Positions 48,649 through 57,274 of a stretch of 64,000 nucleotides of DNA are shown piece by piece. This DNA is from Bauldia litoralis. Lineage in GTDB: Bacteria > Pseudomonadota > Alphaproteobacteria > Rhizobiales > Kaistiaceae. The notes under the pieces are model-generated. The model did no database searches. It had not been told where the DNA came from and worked only from the letters and a program-made list of their open reading frames with translations. The stretch covers positions 124,001 through 188,000 of the forward strand of contig NZ_FMXQ01000001.1 in NCBI RefSeq assembly GCF_900104485.1, in the 5' to 3' direction. Numbering within the stretch: position 1 is the stretch's first letter; every line of letters begins with the position of its first letter. The position numbers were made by a program, and so were the translations under genes.

Positions 48649-49455
48649 CTAGACCACCATGAAGTCGTCGTGCGACAGGCTGAGAGCGGTGCTCACCGCG
48701 CCGAAGGCGGTGGTATCGCCGCCGGTCGCATAAGACAGTAGCCCCGTCGCCTTGTCGTAGACGACGACATTCTTCTCCCCGGCATAATCGTCCGCCAGCA
48801 CGAACTTGGCGTTGCCGAGGTCGCCTTTCTTGCCGATCTTGGGAAAGGCGCTCTTGGCGAGGAGGATCGTGTCCACGCCGGTCTCGAAATCGGTGATGGA
48901 CGAATTGTTCTTGTCGTCGAGCGTGGCGTCGAAGAGGAAACGGTCCTTGCCGTTGCCGCCGGTCAGCGTATTGGCGCCGACGCCGCCGTTGAGCAGGTCC
49001 TTGCCGTTGCCGCCGTCAAGCACGTCGTCGCCCCCGTTGCCCTCGAGCGAATCCTTGCCGTTGTCGCCGGAGACGGAATCGTTGCCGGCCTGGCCCTTCA
49101 GCATGTCCTTGCCGTTGCCGCCGAAAATCATGTCGTCGCCGCCGCGCCCCTTGACGGCATCGTTGCCGCGATAGCTGTAGAGCGTGTCGCCGGCCCCCGA
49201 CCCCGAGAAGGTGTCCGCCTTGGAGAAAAGCTTGGGCTCGAAGTTGCCCTGGAAGAAGGTGTCGGTCTTGCTCGTCTTGAGGTCGAGCTTGGTCATCTTG
49301 TAGGCCAGCGACCCGTCCTGCTCGACGACGATCCGGGTGACGTATCCGTTCTTGCCCTTGATCTCGACGGAGATGCTCGTCGACCCGATTGGAGTCATGC
49401 TCAACTGGTAGAGATCGCTCGTGTCGATCGCCTGTCGCGCAACAAGCTTGACCAT
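48649..49455 (-). CDS. RTX calcium-binding repeat protein 2, putative type I secreted
   Basis: A 268-residue protein without signal peptide. The N-terminal 80 residues form a small unfamiliar domain (SMTPIGSTSISVEIKGKNGY). Glycine-aspartate repeats follow at about residues 84-168 (GGDDMIFGGNGKDMLKGQAG and similar, with Asn-Gly-Lys-Asp variants). The C-terminal 100 residues are serralysin-type (KDRFLFDATLDDKNNSSITD, GVDTILLAKS) and end in HDDFMVV, a type I export signal. It is less acidic and more lysine-rich than the RTX protein at 7.3 kb. No acyltransferase or transporter is beside it. Confidence 0.88.
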   Translation of the reverse strand: MVKLVARQAIDTSDLYQLSMTPIGSTSISVEIKGKNGYVTRIVVEQDGSLAYKMTKLDLKTSKTDTFFQGNFEPKLFSKADTFSGSGAGDTLYSYRGNDAVKGRGGDDMIFGGNGKDMLKGQAGNDSVSGDNGKDSLEGNGGDDVLDGGNGKDLLNGGVGANTLTGGNGKDRFLFDATLDDKNNSSITDFETGVDTILLAKSAFPKIGKKGDLGNAKFVLADDYAGEKNVVVYDKATGLLSYATGGDTTAFGAVSTALSLSHDDFMVV

Positions 49456-49599
49456 AAGTTTTCCTCCGCATCGAGATTGTCAGGGAACTCCGGGCGCTTT
49501 CAGCCGAAAGTCGTCCCGGATGAGGGGCACCGAACCATTGACGGCGGGCAAAGTCTGCATCTGACTCCCCCGCCGTCAAGTCGGCCCGGCCGCCACGCC

Positions 49600-50094
49600 T
49601 CACCCCTGGACGACCAGGACCAGTCCGACCAGTGCCAACCCCGCCGCCCCGATGCTGGCGACGCTCCGCACGCTGTTCCAGAAGGTCCAGTGGGGCAGGT
49701 AGCGCGCCTTCCAGAAATCCACCGCCGCGGCCGAGCGGAAGTCGAGCGACTCGAGGAGGTTGTTGAGCGGCACATTGAACGCCACCGTCACGCCGAAGAC
49801 GCCGAGGAGATAGAGCCCGGCCGCCCCCCCGATCAGCACCGCCCCGATCCCCGCAAGGTGGGAATAGGTGTAGACGATGATGCCGGCCGAGACGACGGCC
49901 ATGCCGAGGAACAGGGTCATGAAGACCCAGCGGAAGACCTCGCGATTGATCGACTGCATGACCTCGATGCCGGCCGGCGACTGCGCGGTCGCGAGCGAGC
50001 GCATGATGAAGTCCGAGAACGCCAGGAAGACGCCGCCGACCAGCGCGAAGGCGATGATCGAGAATTGACTGAGGATGAGAAACCAGGTCGACAT
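49600..50094 (-). CDS. DUF1772 (anthrone oxygenase-like) membrane protein
   Basis: A 164-residue protein with four membrane segments. It opens with STWFLILSQFSIIAFALVGGVFLAFSDFIM and contains VFGVTVAFNVPLNNLLESLD, where the F-N-x-P-x-N motif is typical of the DUF1772 family that includes fungal anthrone oxygenases. Its role in bacteria is unknown. It is the last of three minus-strand genes after the NmrA-like and DUF4345 genes, likely one operon under the divergent TetR regulator. Confidence 0.87.
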   Translation of the reverse strand: MSTWFLILSQFSIIAFALVGGVFLAFSDFIMRSLATAQSPAGIEVMQSINREVFRWVFMTLFLGMAVVSAGIIVYTYSHLAGIGAVLIGGAAGLYLLGVFGVTVAFNVPLNNLLESLDFRSAAAVDFWKARYLPHWTFWNSVRSVASIGAAGLALVGLVLVVQG

Positions 50095-50170
50095 GTTCTT
50101 TGCCTTTTCCAAGTGTGAAGTGGTGTTGTGAGGGATAGCCGCCGCGTTGGCGGTGCTGCCGCCCGCCGCG

Positions 50171-50566
50171 CTAGGCGGTTGTCCGGTAGCGCGACAGGGC
50201 GAGCAGGCTGACCGCCGCGATGGCGAGTTCGAACGCGCCGGCCCAGATGAGCCCGCTGTCCGGCCACCCGTCCATGGCGACGCCCGCGAGGCGGGACAGC
50301 CCGTAGGACAGGAAGACCGCAGCCGCGATCACGATCGAGGCGAAGGTGAACCTCGGCACGACCAGTCCCGCCAGCATCAGCAACCCCGTAGTCAGAAGGG
50401 CGCCGCCCGAGGCCCTGATGTCGCTCCCCAGGTTTGCATCGCTGCCGAGTTCGATTCCGTAGGTCGCGTAAAAGGCAGCCGGCACGAGGAGGATGGCGCC
50501 GCCGATGGCGATCGCCGTTACCCCGCTCAGCGACAGCGCGAGCTTGACCAGTCTTGCGTTCTTCAT
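50171..50566 (-). CDS. DUF4345 membrane protein
   Basis: A 131-residue protein with four membrane segments matching the DUF4345 family: LALSLSGVTAIAIGGAILLV, FYATYGIELGSDANLGSDIR, ASGGALLTTGLLMLAGLVV and a final helix. AAAGGAAAG precedes the ATG at 50566. The function is unknown. It follows the NmrA-like gene by about 50 bases and belongs to the same operon. Confidence 0.86.
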   Translation of the reverse strand: MKNARLVKLALSLSGVTAIAIGGAILLVPAAFYATYGIELGSDANLGSDIRASGGALLTTGLLMLAGLVVPRFTFASIVIAAAVFLSYGLSRLAGVAMDGWPDSGLIWAGAFELAIAAVSLLALSRYRTTA

Positions 50567-50615
50567 CGTCTTTCCTTTCATGTCTTGAGGGCCCGAAGCG
50601 CATCGCTCCGGGTGG

Positions 50616-51443
50616 TCACGCCGCCTTGCGCCACGCGCCCTGCGCGGCCGCGGCCTGGGCGAAATCGGTGAAATCGCGCGGCGCGCGACCCAGCGCCCGC
50701 TGCACGCCGTCGCCAAGCGACTCGTTGCGCCCGTCGAGAACCTCGCGGCTGATGGCGGTGAAGACGTCGGCGACAAAGGTGCCGCCGGCCTCGGTCATCG
50801 CCGCGTGAAACGCGTCGAAGGTGATCGGCATGTAGCGGACCGGCCGTCCGGTGGCGGCGGCAAGCTCGGCCGCCATCTCGTCGAAGCCGAGGAGCCGCGG
50901 CCCGGTGACTTCGTAGAACTGCCGGGAGTGGCGGTCCTCCGTCAGCGCCGCGACCGCCACGTCGGCGATATCGTCGACATCGACGATCGGCTCCCGCACC
51001 GTGCCGGCCGGCACGGCAACAATGCCGTCGAGGACCTGGTCGCGGAGATACCCCTCGCTGAAATTCTGGGCGAACCACGAGGCCCGCACCAGCGTGTAGT
51101 CGAGGCCGCTCTTCGCGACGATCGCCTCGGCCGCCTGGGCGTGGCTTTCGCCGCGACCGGACAACAGCACCAGCCGCTTCACCCCGGCTTCGGCCGCCAC
51201 CTTGGTCAGCGCCTCGATCTTCTCGGACGCGCCGGGAAAGGCGAGGTCGGGAAAGTAGGAGACGTAGGCGGAGGAGACGCCGTCGAGCGCCGCCGCCCAG
51301 GTCTCCGGGGCTTCCCAGTCGAAGGGAATGGCCGCCTTGCGGGAGCCGTGGCGAACCGAAAAGCCGCGTTCGGCCAGGATGGCGGCGATGCGGGATCCGG
51401 TCTTGCCGGTCGATCCGATGACGAGAATGGTCTGGTTCTGCAT
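50616..51443 (-). CDS. NmrA-like NAD(P)-binding protein
   Basis: A 275-residue Rossmann-fold protein of the atypical short-chain dehydrogenase group (NmrA/QOR2-like). The NAD(P) site is LVIGSTGKTGSRIAAILAER and later motifs are VKRLVLLSGRGES, YTLVRASWFAQNFSE and VDVDDIADVAVAAL. The Y-x-x-x-K catalytic pair is missing, so it may sense redox cofactors or reduce quinones. AAAGGAG precedes the ATG at 51443. It is the first gene of the operon divergent from the TetR regulator. Confidence 0.9.
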   Translation of the reverse strand: MQNQTILVIGSTGKTGSRIAAILAERGFSVRHGSRKAAIPFDWEAPETWAAALDGVSSAYVSYFPDLAFPGASEKIEALTKVAAEAGVKRLVLLSGRGESHAQAAEAIVAKSGLDYTLVRASWFAQNFSEGYLRDQVLDGIVAVPAGTVREPIVDVDDIADVAVAALTEDRHSRQFYEVTGPRLLGFDEMAAELAAATGRPVRYMPITFDAFHAAMTEAGGTFVADVFTAISREVLDGRNESLGDGVQRALGRAPRDFTDFAQAAAAQGAWRKAA

Positions 51444-51503
51444 GGTCTTTCTCCTTTGGTTTCGCGGGAGGAAGGCCAATCGCTCGGAGCCGTCTTCCCT
51501 TTC

Positions 51504-51522
51504 ACTTGACACTGTGTCAAGT
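51504..51522. promoter_or_regulatory. TetR operator 1 (perfect 19-bp palindrome)
   Basis: ACTTGACACTGTGTCAAGT is a perfect palindrome around base 51513, in the gap between the NmrA-like gene and the TetR gene. It contains TTGACA, so bound regulator would cover a -35 element. Confidence 0.75.
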
Positions 51523-51544
51523 TGCGAGGCGTTCAATAGGAGTT

Positions 51545-51563
51545 GCTTTACACCGTGTCAAGT
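51545..51563. promoter_or_regulatory. TetR operator 2 overlapping the regulator start
   Basis: GCTTTACACCGTGTCAAGT has the same right half (GTGTCAAGT) as operator 1 and seven of nine matches in the left half. The centres are 41 bases apart, about four helical turns. It covers the likely GTG start of the regulator (51555), consistent with self-repression. Confidence 0.65.
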
Positions 51564-52154
51564 GGAAATCCCGAAACTCGAAAAAGAATCCTCGATTCCG
51601 CGTGGAAGCTCCTCGAGGCGGCCCAGGGCCGCGAGGTGCGGATGACGGATATCGCCAGGGAAGCCGGCGTCAGCCGGCAGGCGCTCTACCTGCATTTTCC
51701 GGCGCGGTCGGACCTGCTGGTGGCGACGACGCTGCACATCGACGAGGTAAAGGATGTCGATGCGCGGCTGGTCCGCAGCCGTTCGGCCAGGACCGGCATC
51801 GAGCGCCTCGACGCCTTCATCGACGCCTGGGGCAACTACATCCCCGAGATCTACGGGGTCGGGAAGGCGCTGATGATCATGGGCGAATCCGACGAAGGCG
51901 CGAAGGACGCCTGGGCCGGCCGGATGGGCGCCGTGCGCCACGGCTGCCACGCCGCCATCGACGCCCTCGACCGCGACGGCCGGCTGACGGCCGAGCATTC
52001 GGTCGAGCGGGCGACCGATATCCTCTGGACCCTGCTTTCGGTGCGCAACTGGGAGCACCTGACGATCGACTGCGGCTGGTCGCAGTCGCTCTATATCGAA
52101 AAGGTAAGCGCCATGGCGCGACGGCTTCTCGTCGCCGATGGTATCGATGGCTGA
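51555..52154 (+). CDS. TetR/AcrR family transcriptional regulator
   Basis: A regulator of about 199 residues. The N-terminal helix-turn-helix is RKRILDSAWKLLEAAQGREV then TDIAREAGVSRQALYLHFPAR (recognition helix SRQALYLHF). The C-terminal ligand domain is of common TetR length and of unknown ligand. The start is probably GTG 51555, 12 bases after AGGAG; a TTG at 51543 directly abuts that SD and is unlikely. Two copies of its presumed palindromic operator sit in the 111-bp gap to the divergent NmrA-DUF4345-DUF1772 operon, so it likely represses both itself and that operon. Confidence 0.92.
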   Translation: MSSGNPETRKRILDSAWKLLEAAQGREVRMTDIAREAGVSRQALYLHFPARSDLLVATTLHIDEVKDVDARLVRSRSARTGIERLDAFIDAWGNYIPEIYGVGKALMIMGESDEGAKDAWAGRMGAVRHGCHAAIDALDRDGRLTAEHSVERATDILWTLLSVRNWEHLTIDCGWSQSLYIEKVSAMARRLLVADGIDG

Positions 52155-52190
52155 GACGCGGGCCGGCCTGGCAAGGCCCGCAGCCGTCGC

Positions 52191-53318
52191 TCAGCCCATG
52201 CCGTCGATGATCTCGCGGTGACCATCGAAAATCGCCCGGGCGATCTCCGGGTCGGGTTCTGTCGACCAGACGTCGTGCTGGTGGCTGCCGCCCAGCACGA
52301 TCCCGTCGCTCCGCGGAAACATGTAGAGGTCGCGCGCGCCATCGAGATAGCAATAGTCGACCGTCTGCTGCGGCAGCAGGAGGGTGAGTTGCCCCTTCAC
52401 CGGCGTAAGCTCGGCGTCGCCGAACAGGGCCTTCGCCCCCAGCCCGGTGCAATTGAAAACCAGCGGCTCGGCCAGCCCGCCGATATCCTCGACCGACGCG
52501 AAGGCCCGCACCTTGACCGCCGCACCCCGCCCGATGACCTCGTCGAGCAGCCGCGGCATGAAGACATTCGTCTCGGCGAACAGCGTCGGAAAGCTGGCGG
52601 CGTATCGGGTCGGGAACGGATGCTGCCCCGGCTCGTAGGCGGTCAGCGGATAGAGTTCCGGTGTCACCGCGAAGTCCGGCGGTTGTTCCGGCCGCTCGTC
52701 GCCGAGCAGGAAGAAATCGATCCACTTGACCCCGTAGGATCGTCCGACGAAGGGCTGGAAATATCGATGGGCGAACCGCGCCGCTTCCTGGAGCCTGGCC
52801 CGGAAAGGTCCTTCGAGCTCGTCCGTGTCGGCAATCGACGTGACGCCGAAGACGCCGGCCGCGACATTCGAGGTGGTGTCGGGCGGCAGCGCCTTCGCGT
52901 AGACCGCGACATCGAAGCCATGGTCCTGCAGCAGCCGGGCGGTGGTCAGGCCGATGACGCCCGCGCCGATCACCGCAGCGGTCCGGTGCGGCGTCGCCAG
53001 CGCAAGGTCGAGCGCCATCTTCGCCGTCCCCCATGACAGGGTTATCCCGCAGCCGCCATGCCCGTAATTGTGGATGATCGTCTTGTCGCCGCGTTGCTCG
53101 GCGCGGACGACGAATCCCGACGGCCGGAATGGACGGAGACCAGCGACCTGTCGGATGATGCGATTGGTGGCGATGTCGACCTTGCCAAGCTTGCCCAGCG
53201 GCCGCGTCGCGACAACCGACTCCTGGCCGATCACCGGCTGGACGCCGAGCGCGCCACCGGCCAGCGCCAGGGCGCCGGTCGTCACAAATGCGCGACGATT
53301 GATCGGTGAGCGTGTCAA
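52191..53318 (-). CDS. FAD-dependent D-amino acid oxidase-like protein with Tat-type signal
   Basis: A protein of about 375 residues. A twin-arginine-like signal (INRRAFVTTGALALAGGALG) is followed by the FAD-binding GAGVIGLTTARLLQDHGFDV, TSNVAAGVFG, FNCTGLGAKALFGD and PVKGQLTLLL, the order found in D-amino acid and D-aspartate oxidases. The product of such enzymes is a 2-oxo acid plus ammonia and hydrogen peroxide. An extended segment before the FAD motif (YGHGGCGITLSWGTAKMALD) normally occurs near the C-terminus of these oxidases, so the order looks circularly shifted here. The start is probably TTG 53318 with GGGGAAG upstream. It lies 52 bases after the large oxidoreductase gene on the same strand. 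Confidence 0.82.
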   Translation of the reverse strand: MTRSPINRRAFVTTGALALAGGALGVQPVIGQESVVATRPLGKLGKVDIATNRIIRQVAGLRPFRPSGFVVRAEQRGDKTIIHNYGHGGCGITLSWGTAKMALDLALATPHRTAAVIGAGVIGLTTARLLQDHGFDVAVYAKALPPDTTSNVAAGVFGVTSIADTDELEGPFRARLQEAARFAHRYFQPFVGRSYGVKWIDFFLLGDERPEQPPDFAVTPELYPLTAYEPGQHPFPTRYAASFPTLFAETNVFMPRLLDEVIGRGAAVKVRAFASVEDIGGLAEPLVFNCTGLGAKALFGDAELTPVKGQLTLLLPQQTVDYCYLDGARDLYMFPRSDGIVLGGSHQHDVWSTEPDPEIARAIFDGHREIIDGMG

Positions 53319-53370
53319 GTCTGCTTCCCCGCCTGTCGTGCTCCTCGCCGCGACCGGCGGCCACCAACCC

Positions 53371-56300
53371 TCATTCCGCCGCCTCAGCCACTGGCGCGCG
53401 ACCGGCGACAAAAGCCGCCCGTCGCCGCGCCGCCTCGGGCGCGACCGTCGCGGCGGCTTCCTGCCGCACCGGGCCGTAGCCGCGGATCTTTTCGGGATAC
53501 TGGGCCAGAGCCACCGCCGCGCCGTAGTTGCCGGGCGTGACCTGCCCGGCGATCAGCGCAAGCGTCTCGCGGTAGTCGGCCAGCAGTTGCCGTTCCAGCC
53601 GCCGGTCGGCGGAATAACGGAAGGGATCGAACGGCGTGCCGCGCAGGCGCCTGAAGCGCGCCAGCCACCGGAAGCCGGTCCGCATCCATGGGCCGAAGCT
53701 GGACTTCACCGGCCGTCCGGTCTCCGGATCGGTCTGCGCCAGCAGCGGCGGCGCCAGGTGGAATTCAAGCTTGTCCCACGACGCGAAGTCGCGGCGGAGC
53801 TGGCGCTCGAAGGACGTGTCGGTGAACAGCCGCGCCACCTCATACTCGTCCTTCATCGCCATCAGCTTGAAGAGATTGCGCGCGGCGGCGGCGGAGAGAT
53901 CGTCCCGCCCCGGCGACGCCTTGCGCTCGGCCTGCCGGATCGCCCCGATCGCCTCGGCAAAGCGCTTGGCATAGGCTGCGTTCTGGTAGGCGGTGAGGAA
54001 CTGGACGCGACGCTCGACGATGGCGTCGAGGCTTTGCCGGCCGGGTTCCGTCGGCCGCCCGCCAAGCCGGTCGGACGCCTCGGCGACCGCGACGGGGTCG
54101 ATCGCCGCCCGGCGCCCCCAGGCCAGCGCCGCCTTGTTCATCGCCACGTCGACGCCGTTCAGTTCGATCGCCCGCTCGATCGATGCCGGCGACAGCGGGA
54201 TCGCGCCGGACTGCAGCGCCAGCCCCAGCATGAACATGTTGGTGGCGATCGCGTCGCCGAGCAGCGCGGTGGCGGTGCGGGTCGCCTCGATCGTTCGCGT
54301 ATTGCCCTCGCCCGCCCGCTCGGCGATCGACTGGAGCAGCCGGCGCGTCGGCAGCGTGAAGTCGGCGTCGTGGGTGAATTCCCCGGGATAGGTCTCGTGG
54401 CTGTTGACGAAGGCGCGGGTGCGGCCGGGGTTGATCGCCGCGAGCGACCGCGCCGAGCCGGCGACCACCATGTCGCAGGCGAGCAGCGTATCGGCGCCCC
54501 CGGCGGCGACCCGGATCGCGCTGATCCCGGCCGGCGTCGCGGCAATGCGGATATGGCTGGTCACCGGCCCGCCCTTCTGGGCAAGCCCCGCCATGTCGAT
54601 CGCCCCGACGCCCTTGCCCTCGAGGTGCGCCGCCATCGCGATCAGCGCGCCGATGGTCACCACGCCGGTGCCGCCGACCCCGGTGACGAGGATCGCGTAA
54701 TCGCCGTCAAGCGTCGGCAGGACCGGCTCCGGCAGGTCGAAGCCGGTCTCGGTGCTGCGCTCATGCGGCCGCGCGCCGTGGATGGTGACGAAGCTCGGGC
54801 AGAAGCCCTTGAGGCAGGACATGTCCTTGTTGCAGGAGGACTGGTCGATTGCCCGTTTGCGGCCGAACTCGGTTTCGAGCGGCGTGATCGCGACGCAGTT
54901 CGACTGGACGCCGCAGTCGCCGCACCCCTCGCAGACCAGCTCGTTGATCACCACCCGGCGGTCGGGATCGGCGAGCTTGCCGCGCTTGCGCCGCCGGCGC
55001 TTTTCGGCGGCGCAGGTCTGGTCGTAGATCAGAACCGACAGACCGTCGGTCGCCGCCAGTTCCTTCTGCGCCGTGTCGAGATCGTCGCGATGGAGGATGG
55101 TCGTGCCCGGCGGCCACATGCCGTTCACCGGGTAGCGCTCCGGCTCTTCCGAAACGATGATGATCCGCCCGGCACCCTCTGCCCGAACCTCGGCGGCAAG
55201 CCGGTCGACGCTCATTTCGCCGTCGACCTTCTGGCCACCGGTCAGCGCCACCGCGTCGTTGACATAGATGCGGTAGGTGATGTTGACGCCGGAAATCGCC
55301 GCGGCGCGGATCGCCAGGCTGCCCGAATGATTGTAGGTGCCGTCGCCGATATTCTGGAAGACATGGCGGCGGGTCGAGAACGGCGCCTCGCCGACCCAGT
55401 TGGCGCCCTCCGCGCCCATCTGGGTATAGCCCTCGGTCGACCGGTCCATCCGCTGGACCATGTAGTGGCAGCCGATCCCGGCATAGGCCCGCGACCCCTC
55501 CGGCACCACGGTCGAGGTGTTGTAGGGGCAGCCAGGGCAGAAGTAGAAACCGCGGCTGGCGATGTCGCGCCCTTCCGACAGGCGCGCCTCGGCCGCCTTG
55601 AGGCTGGCCAGCTTGCGGTCGACCTGCATGTCCTGGAATTTTTCCATGACCCGGTCGCCGATGGCGATGGCGATCTGGTTGGAATCGAGCGCTCCCTTCG
55701 ACGGCAGCAGCCATTCGCCGGCCTCGTCGCGCTTGCCGACGACGACCGGCTGGTTTCGCGTCCCGTAGAGGATCTCCTTGACCTGGGCCTCGATCAGGCC
55801 GCGCTTCTCCTCGACGACGATGATCTTTTCCAGCCGCTGGCCGAAGTGGCGGATGGTGTTGGGTTCCAGCGGCCAGGTGCAGGCCAGCTTGAGCAGCTTG
55901 ATGCCATGCGCCGCCGCCCGCGCCTCGTCGATGCCGAGGTCGTCCAGCGCCTGCCGGGTATCGAGGTAGCTCTTGCCGGCGGTGATGATCCCCAGTCGCG
56001 GCTCGCGTCCGCCGGAGAGCACCAGCCGGTCCGGCACGTTGACCCGCAGGAAGGCGAGCGCCGCGGCGATCTTGCTTTCATGCAGCCGCTCTTCCTGCGC
56101 CAGCGGCGGATCGCCCGGACGGATGCCCAGCCCCCCCGCCGGCATCCGGTAGGCGCCCGGAATGACCGTCGTCACCCGGTCGAGCGAGCCGTCGACGGTC
56201 GCGGTCGACTCGACCGTGTCCTTGACGCATTTCAGCCCGACCCACAGGCCGGTGAACCGCGACATGGCGATGCCGAACAACCCGTAGTCGAGAATTTCCT

Positions 56301-56829
56301 GCACACCCGCCGGCGACAGGATCGGGATCATCGCATCGACGAAGGCGTATTCGGATTGGTGGGCGGTGGTCGATGATTCACAGGTATGGTCGTCGCCCAT
56401 CAGCGCCAGCACCCCGCCCCAGGGTGACACACCGGCCAGATTCGCGTGTTTCAGGGCGTCTCCGGAGCGATCCACACCCGGTCCCTTGCCGTACCAGATG
56501 CCGAAAACCCCGTCGAAACGGCCCTCCCCGCGCATCTCCGCCTGCTGCGTCCCCCACAGCGCAGTCGCCGCCAGATCCTCGTTGACGGCCGGCTGGAAGA
56601 CGATGTCGGTCGGCGCTAACACATTGGCAGCGCGGGCAAATTGCTGGTCGAGCCCACCCAGCGGCGAACCCCGGTAGCCGGTCACATAACCCGCGGTATT
56701 CTTCCCCATTCGCCGGTCGCGCGCCTGCTGCATCAGCGCCAGCCGCACGATCGCTTGAGTCCCGGTCAGAAGAATCCGGCTCCTGCCAAGATCGTATTTA
56801 TCTCCAAGGGAAACGGCCGCGAGAGCCAT
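53371..56829 (-). CDS. Indolepyruvate ferredoxin oxidoreductase family protein (fused alpha-gamma)
   Basis: An 1152-residue protein that oxidatively decarboxylates aryl or branched 2-oxo acids to acyl-CoA with thiamine diphosphate and ferredoxin. It is a fusion: the N-terminal part (SRILLTGTQAIVRLALMQQA, YVTGYRGSPLGGLDQQF) is the pyrimidine-binding alpha region; the middle has FCPGCPYNTST and GIGCHYM (thiamine region) and an iron-sulfur block (CEGCGDCGVQSNC, SCNKDMSCLKGFCPSFV); the C-terminal part (VTGVGGTGVVTIGALIAMAA, MAGLAQKGGPVTSHIRI) is the gamma region. This long form is common in proteobacteria. The neighbouring amino-acid oxidase could provide 2-oxo acid substrates. Confidence 0.95.
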   Translation of the reverse strand: MALAAVSLGDKYDLGRSRILLTGTQAIVRLALMQQARDRRMGKNTAGYVTGYRGSPLGGLDQQFARAANVLAPTDIVFQPAVNEDLAATALWGTQQAEMRGEGRFDGVFGIWYGKGPGVDRSGDALKHANLAGVSPWGGVLALMGDDHTCESSTTAHQSEYAFVDAMIPILSPAGVQEILDYGLFGIAMSRFTGLWVGLKCVKDTVESTATVDGSLDRVTTVIPGAYRMPAGGLGIRPGDPPLAQEERLHESKIAAALAFLRVNVPDRLVLSGGREPRLGIITAGKSYLDTRQALDDLGIDEARAAAHGIKLLKLACTWPLEPNTIRHFGQRLEKIIVVEEKRGLIEAQVKEILYGTRNQPVVVGKRDEAGEWLLPSKGALDSNQIAIAIGDRVMEKFQDMQVDRKLASLKAAEARLSEGRDIASRGFYFCPGCPYNTSTVVPEGSRAYAGIGCHYMVQRMDRSTEGYTQMGAEGANWVGEAPFSTRRHVFQNIGDGTYNHSGSLAIRAAAISGVNITYRIYVNDAVALTGGQKVDGEMSVDRLAAEVRAEGAGRIIIVSEEPERYPVNGMWPPGTTILHRDDLDTAQKELAATDGLSVLIYDQTCAAEKRRRRKRGKLADPDRRVVINELVCEGCGDCGVQSNCVAITPLETEFGRKRAIDQSSCNKDMSCLKGFCPSFVTIHGARPHERSTETGFDLPEPVLPTLDGDYAILVTGVGGTGVVTIGALIAMAAHLEGKGVGAIDMAGLAQKGGPVTSHIRIAATPAGISAIRVAAGGADTLLACDMVVAGSARSLAAINPGRTRAFVNSHETYPGEFTHDADFTLPTRRLLQSIAERAGEGNTRTIEATRTATALLGDAIATNMFMLGLALQSGAIPLSPASIERAIELNGVDVAMNKAALAWGRRAAIDPVAVAEASDRLGGRPTEPGRQSLDAIVERRVQFLTAYQNAAYAKRFAEAIGAIRQAERKASPGRDDLSAAAARNLFKLMAMKDEYEVARLFTDTSFERQLRRDFASWDKLEFHLAPPLLAQTDPETGRPVKSSFGPWMRTGFRWLARFRRLRGTPFDPFRYSADRRLERQLLADYRETLALIAGQVTPGNYGAAVALAQYPEKIRGYGPVRQEAAATVAPEAARRRAAFVAGRAPVAEAAE

Positions 56830-56933
56830 CGATCCTCCGTCCGCCGGGCACCGGCGGAGCCATGATGACGGCCTTGGCGGAAAGGTTCAATCGCTGGTCT
56901 TCGATGGCGAAGTCCGGGCACGGCGGAAGGCGG

Positions 56934-57122
56934 TCAATCGTCGTCGACGTGCTCCGGCTTGCCCTTCCGTTTCGTCTCGGCGAAGTCCTCCAGCTGAGCC
57001 TCGCTCATCGAGTCATACATCTCGCGCGACGCGCCCTGGAGGTCGCCAACCTTGGTGTCTCCTCGTTTCGCCGACAGCGCGGCTCCCGCCGCCTTCTGCT
57101 GGGCCTTGGATTTCGCAGGCAT
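56934..57122 (-). CDS. DUF3008 family small protein
   Basis: A 62-residue charged protein: MPAKSKAQQKAAGAALSAKR at the start and VGDLQGASREMYDSMSEAQL then EDFAETKRKGKPEHV. This is the DUF3008 pattern, small proteins of unknown role, found in many alphaproteobacteria and often linked with stress. It stands alone between the 1152-aa oxidoreductase and the TRAP genes. Confidence 0.88.
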   Translation of the reverse strand: MPAKSKAQQKAAGAALSAKRGDTKVGDLQGASREMYDSMSEAQLEDFAETKRKGKPEHVDDD

Positions 57123-57274
57123 CCCTGTTCTCCTCGTTCACGGCCGGTTGCCATTCGATAATGCCCGGCCGGCGCTGCCGGTTCCTCACCGCCACGGACG
57201 CTTGCCAAGCGCCTGTAACCAGCGCAGGCTCTGGCAAAAGTTGGCGGCGAAAAACGCCCCGGGGGAAGTACTGA

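Noticed and set aside
53068-56376. 1102-codon open frame on the plus strand
   Set aside because: Antisense to the indolepyruvate oxidoreductase gene, Arg-rich, no recognisable domain or SD.
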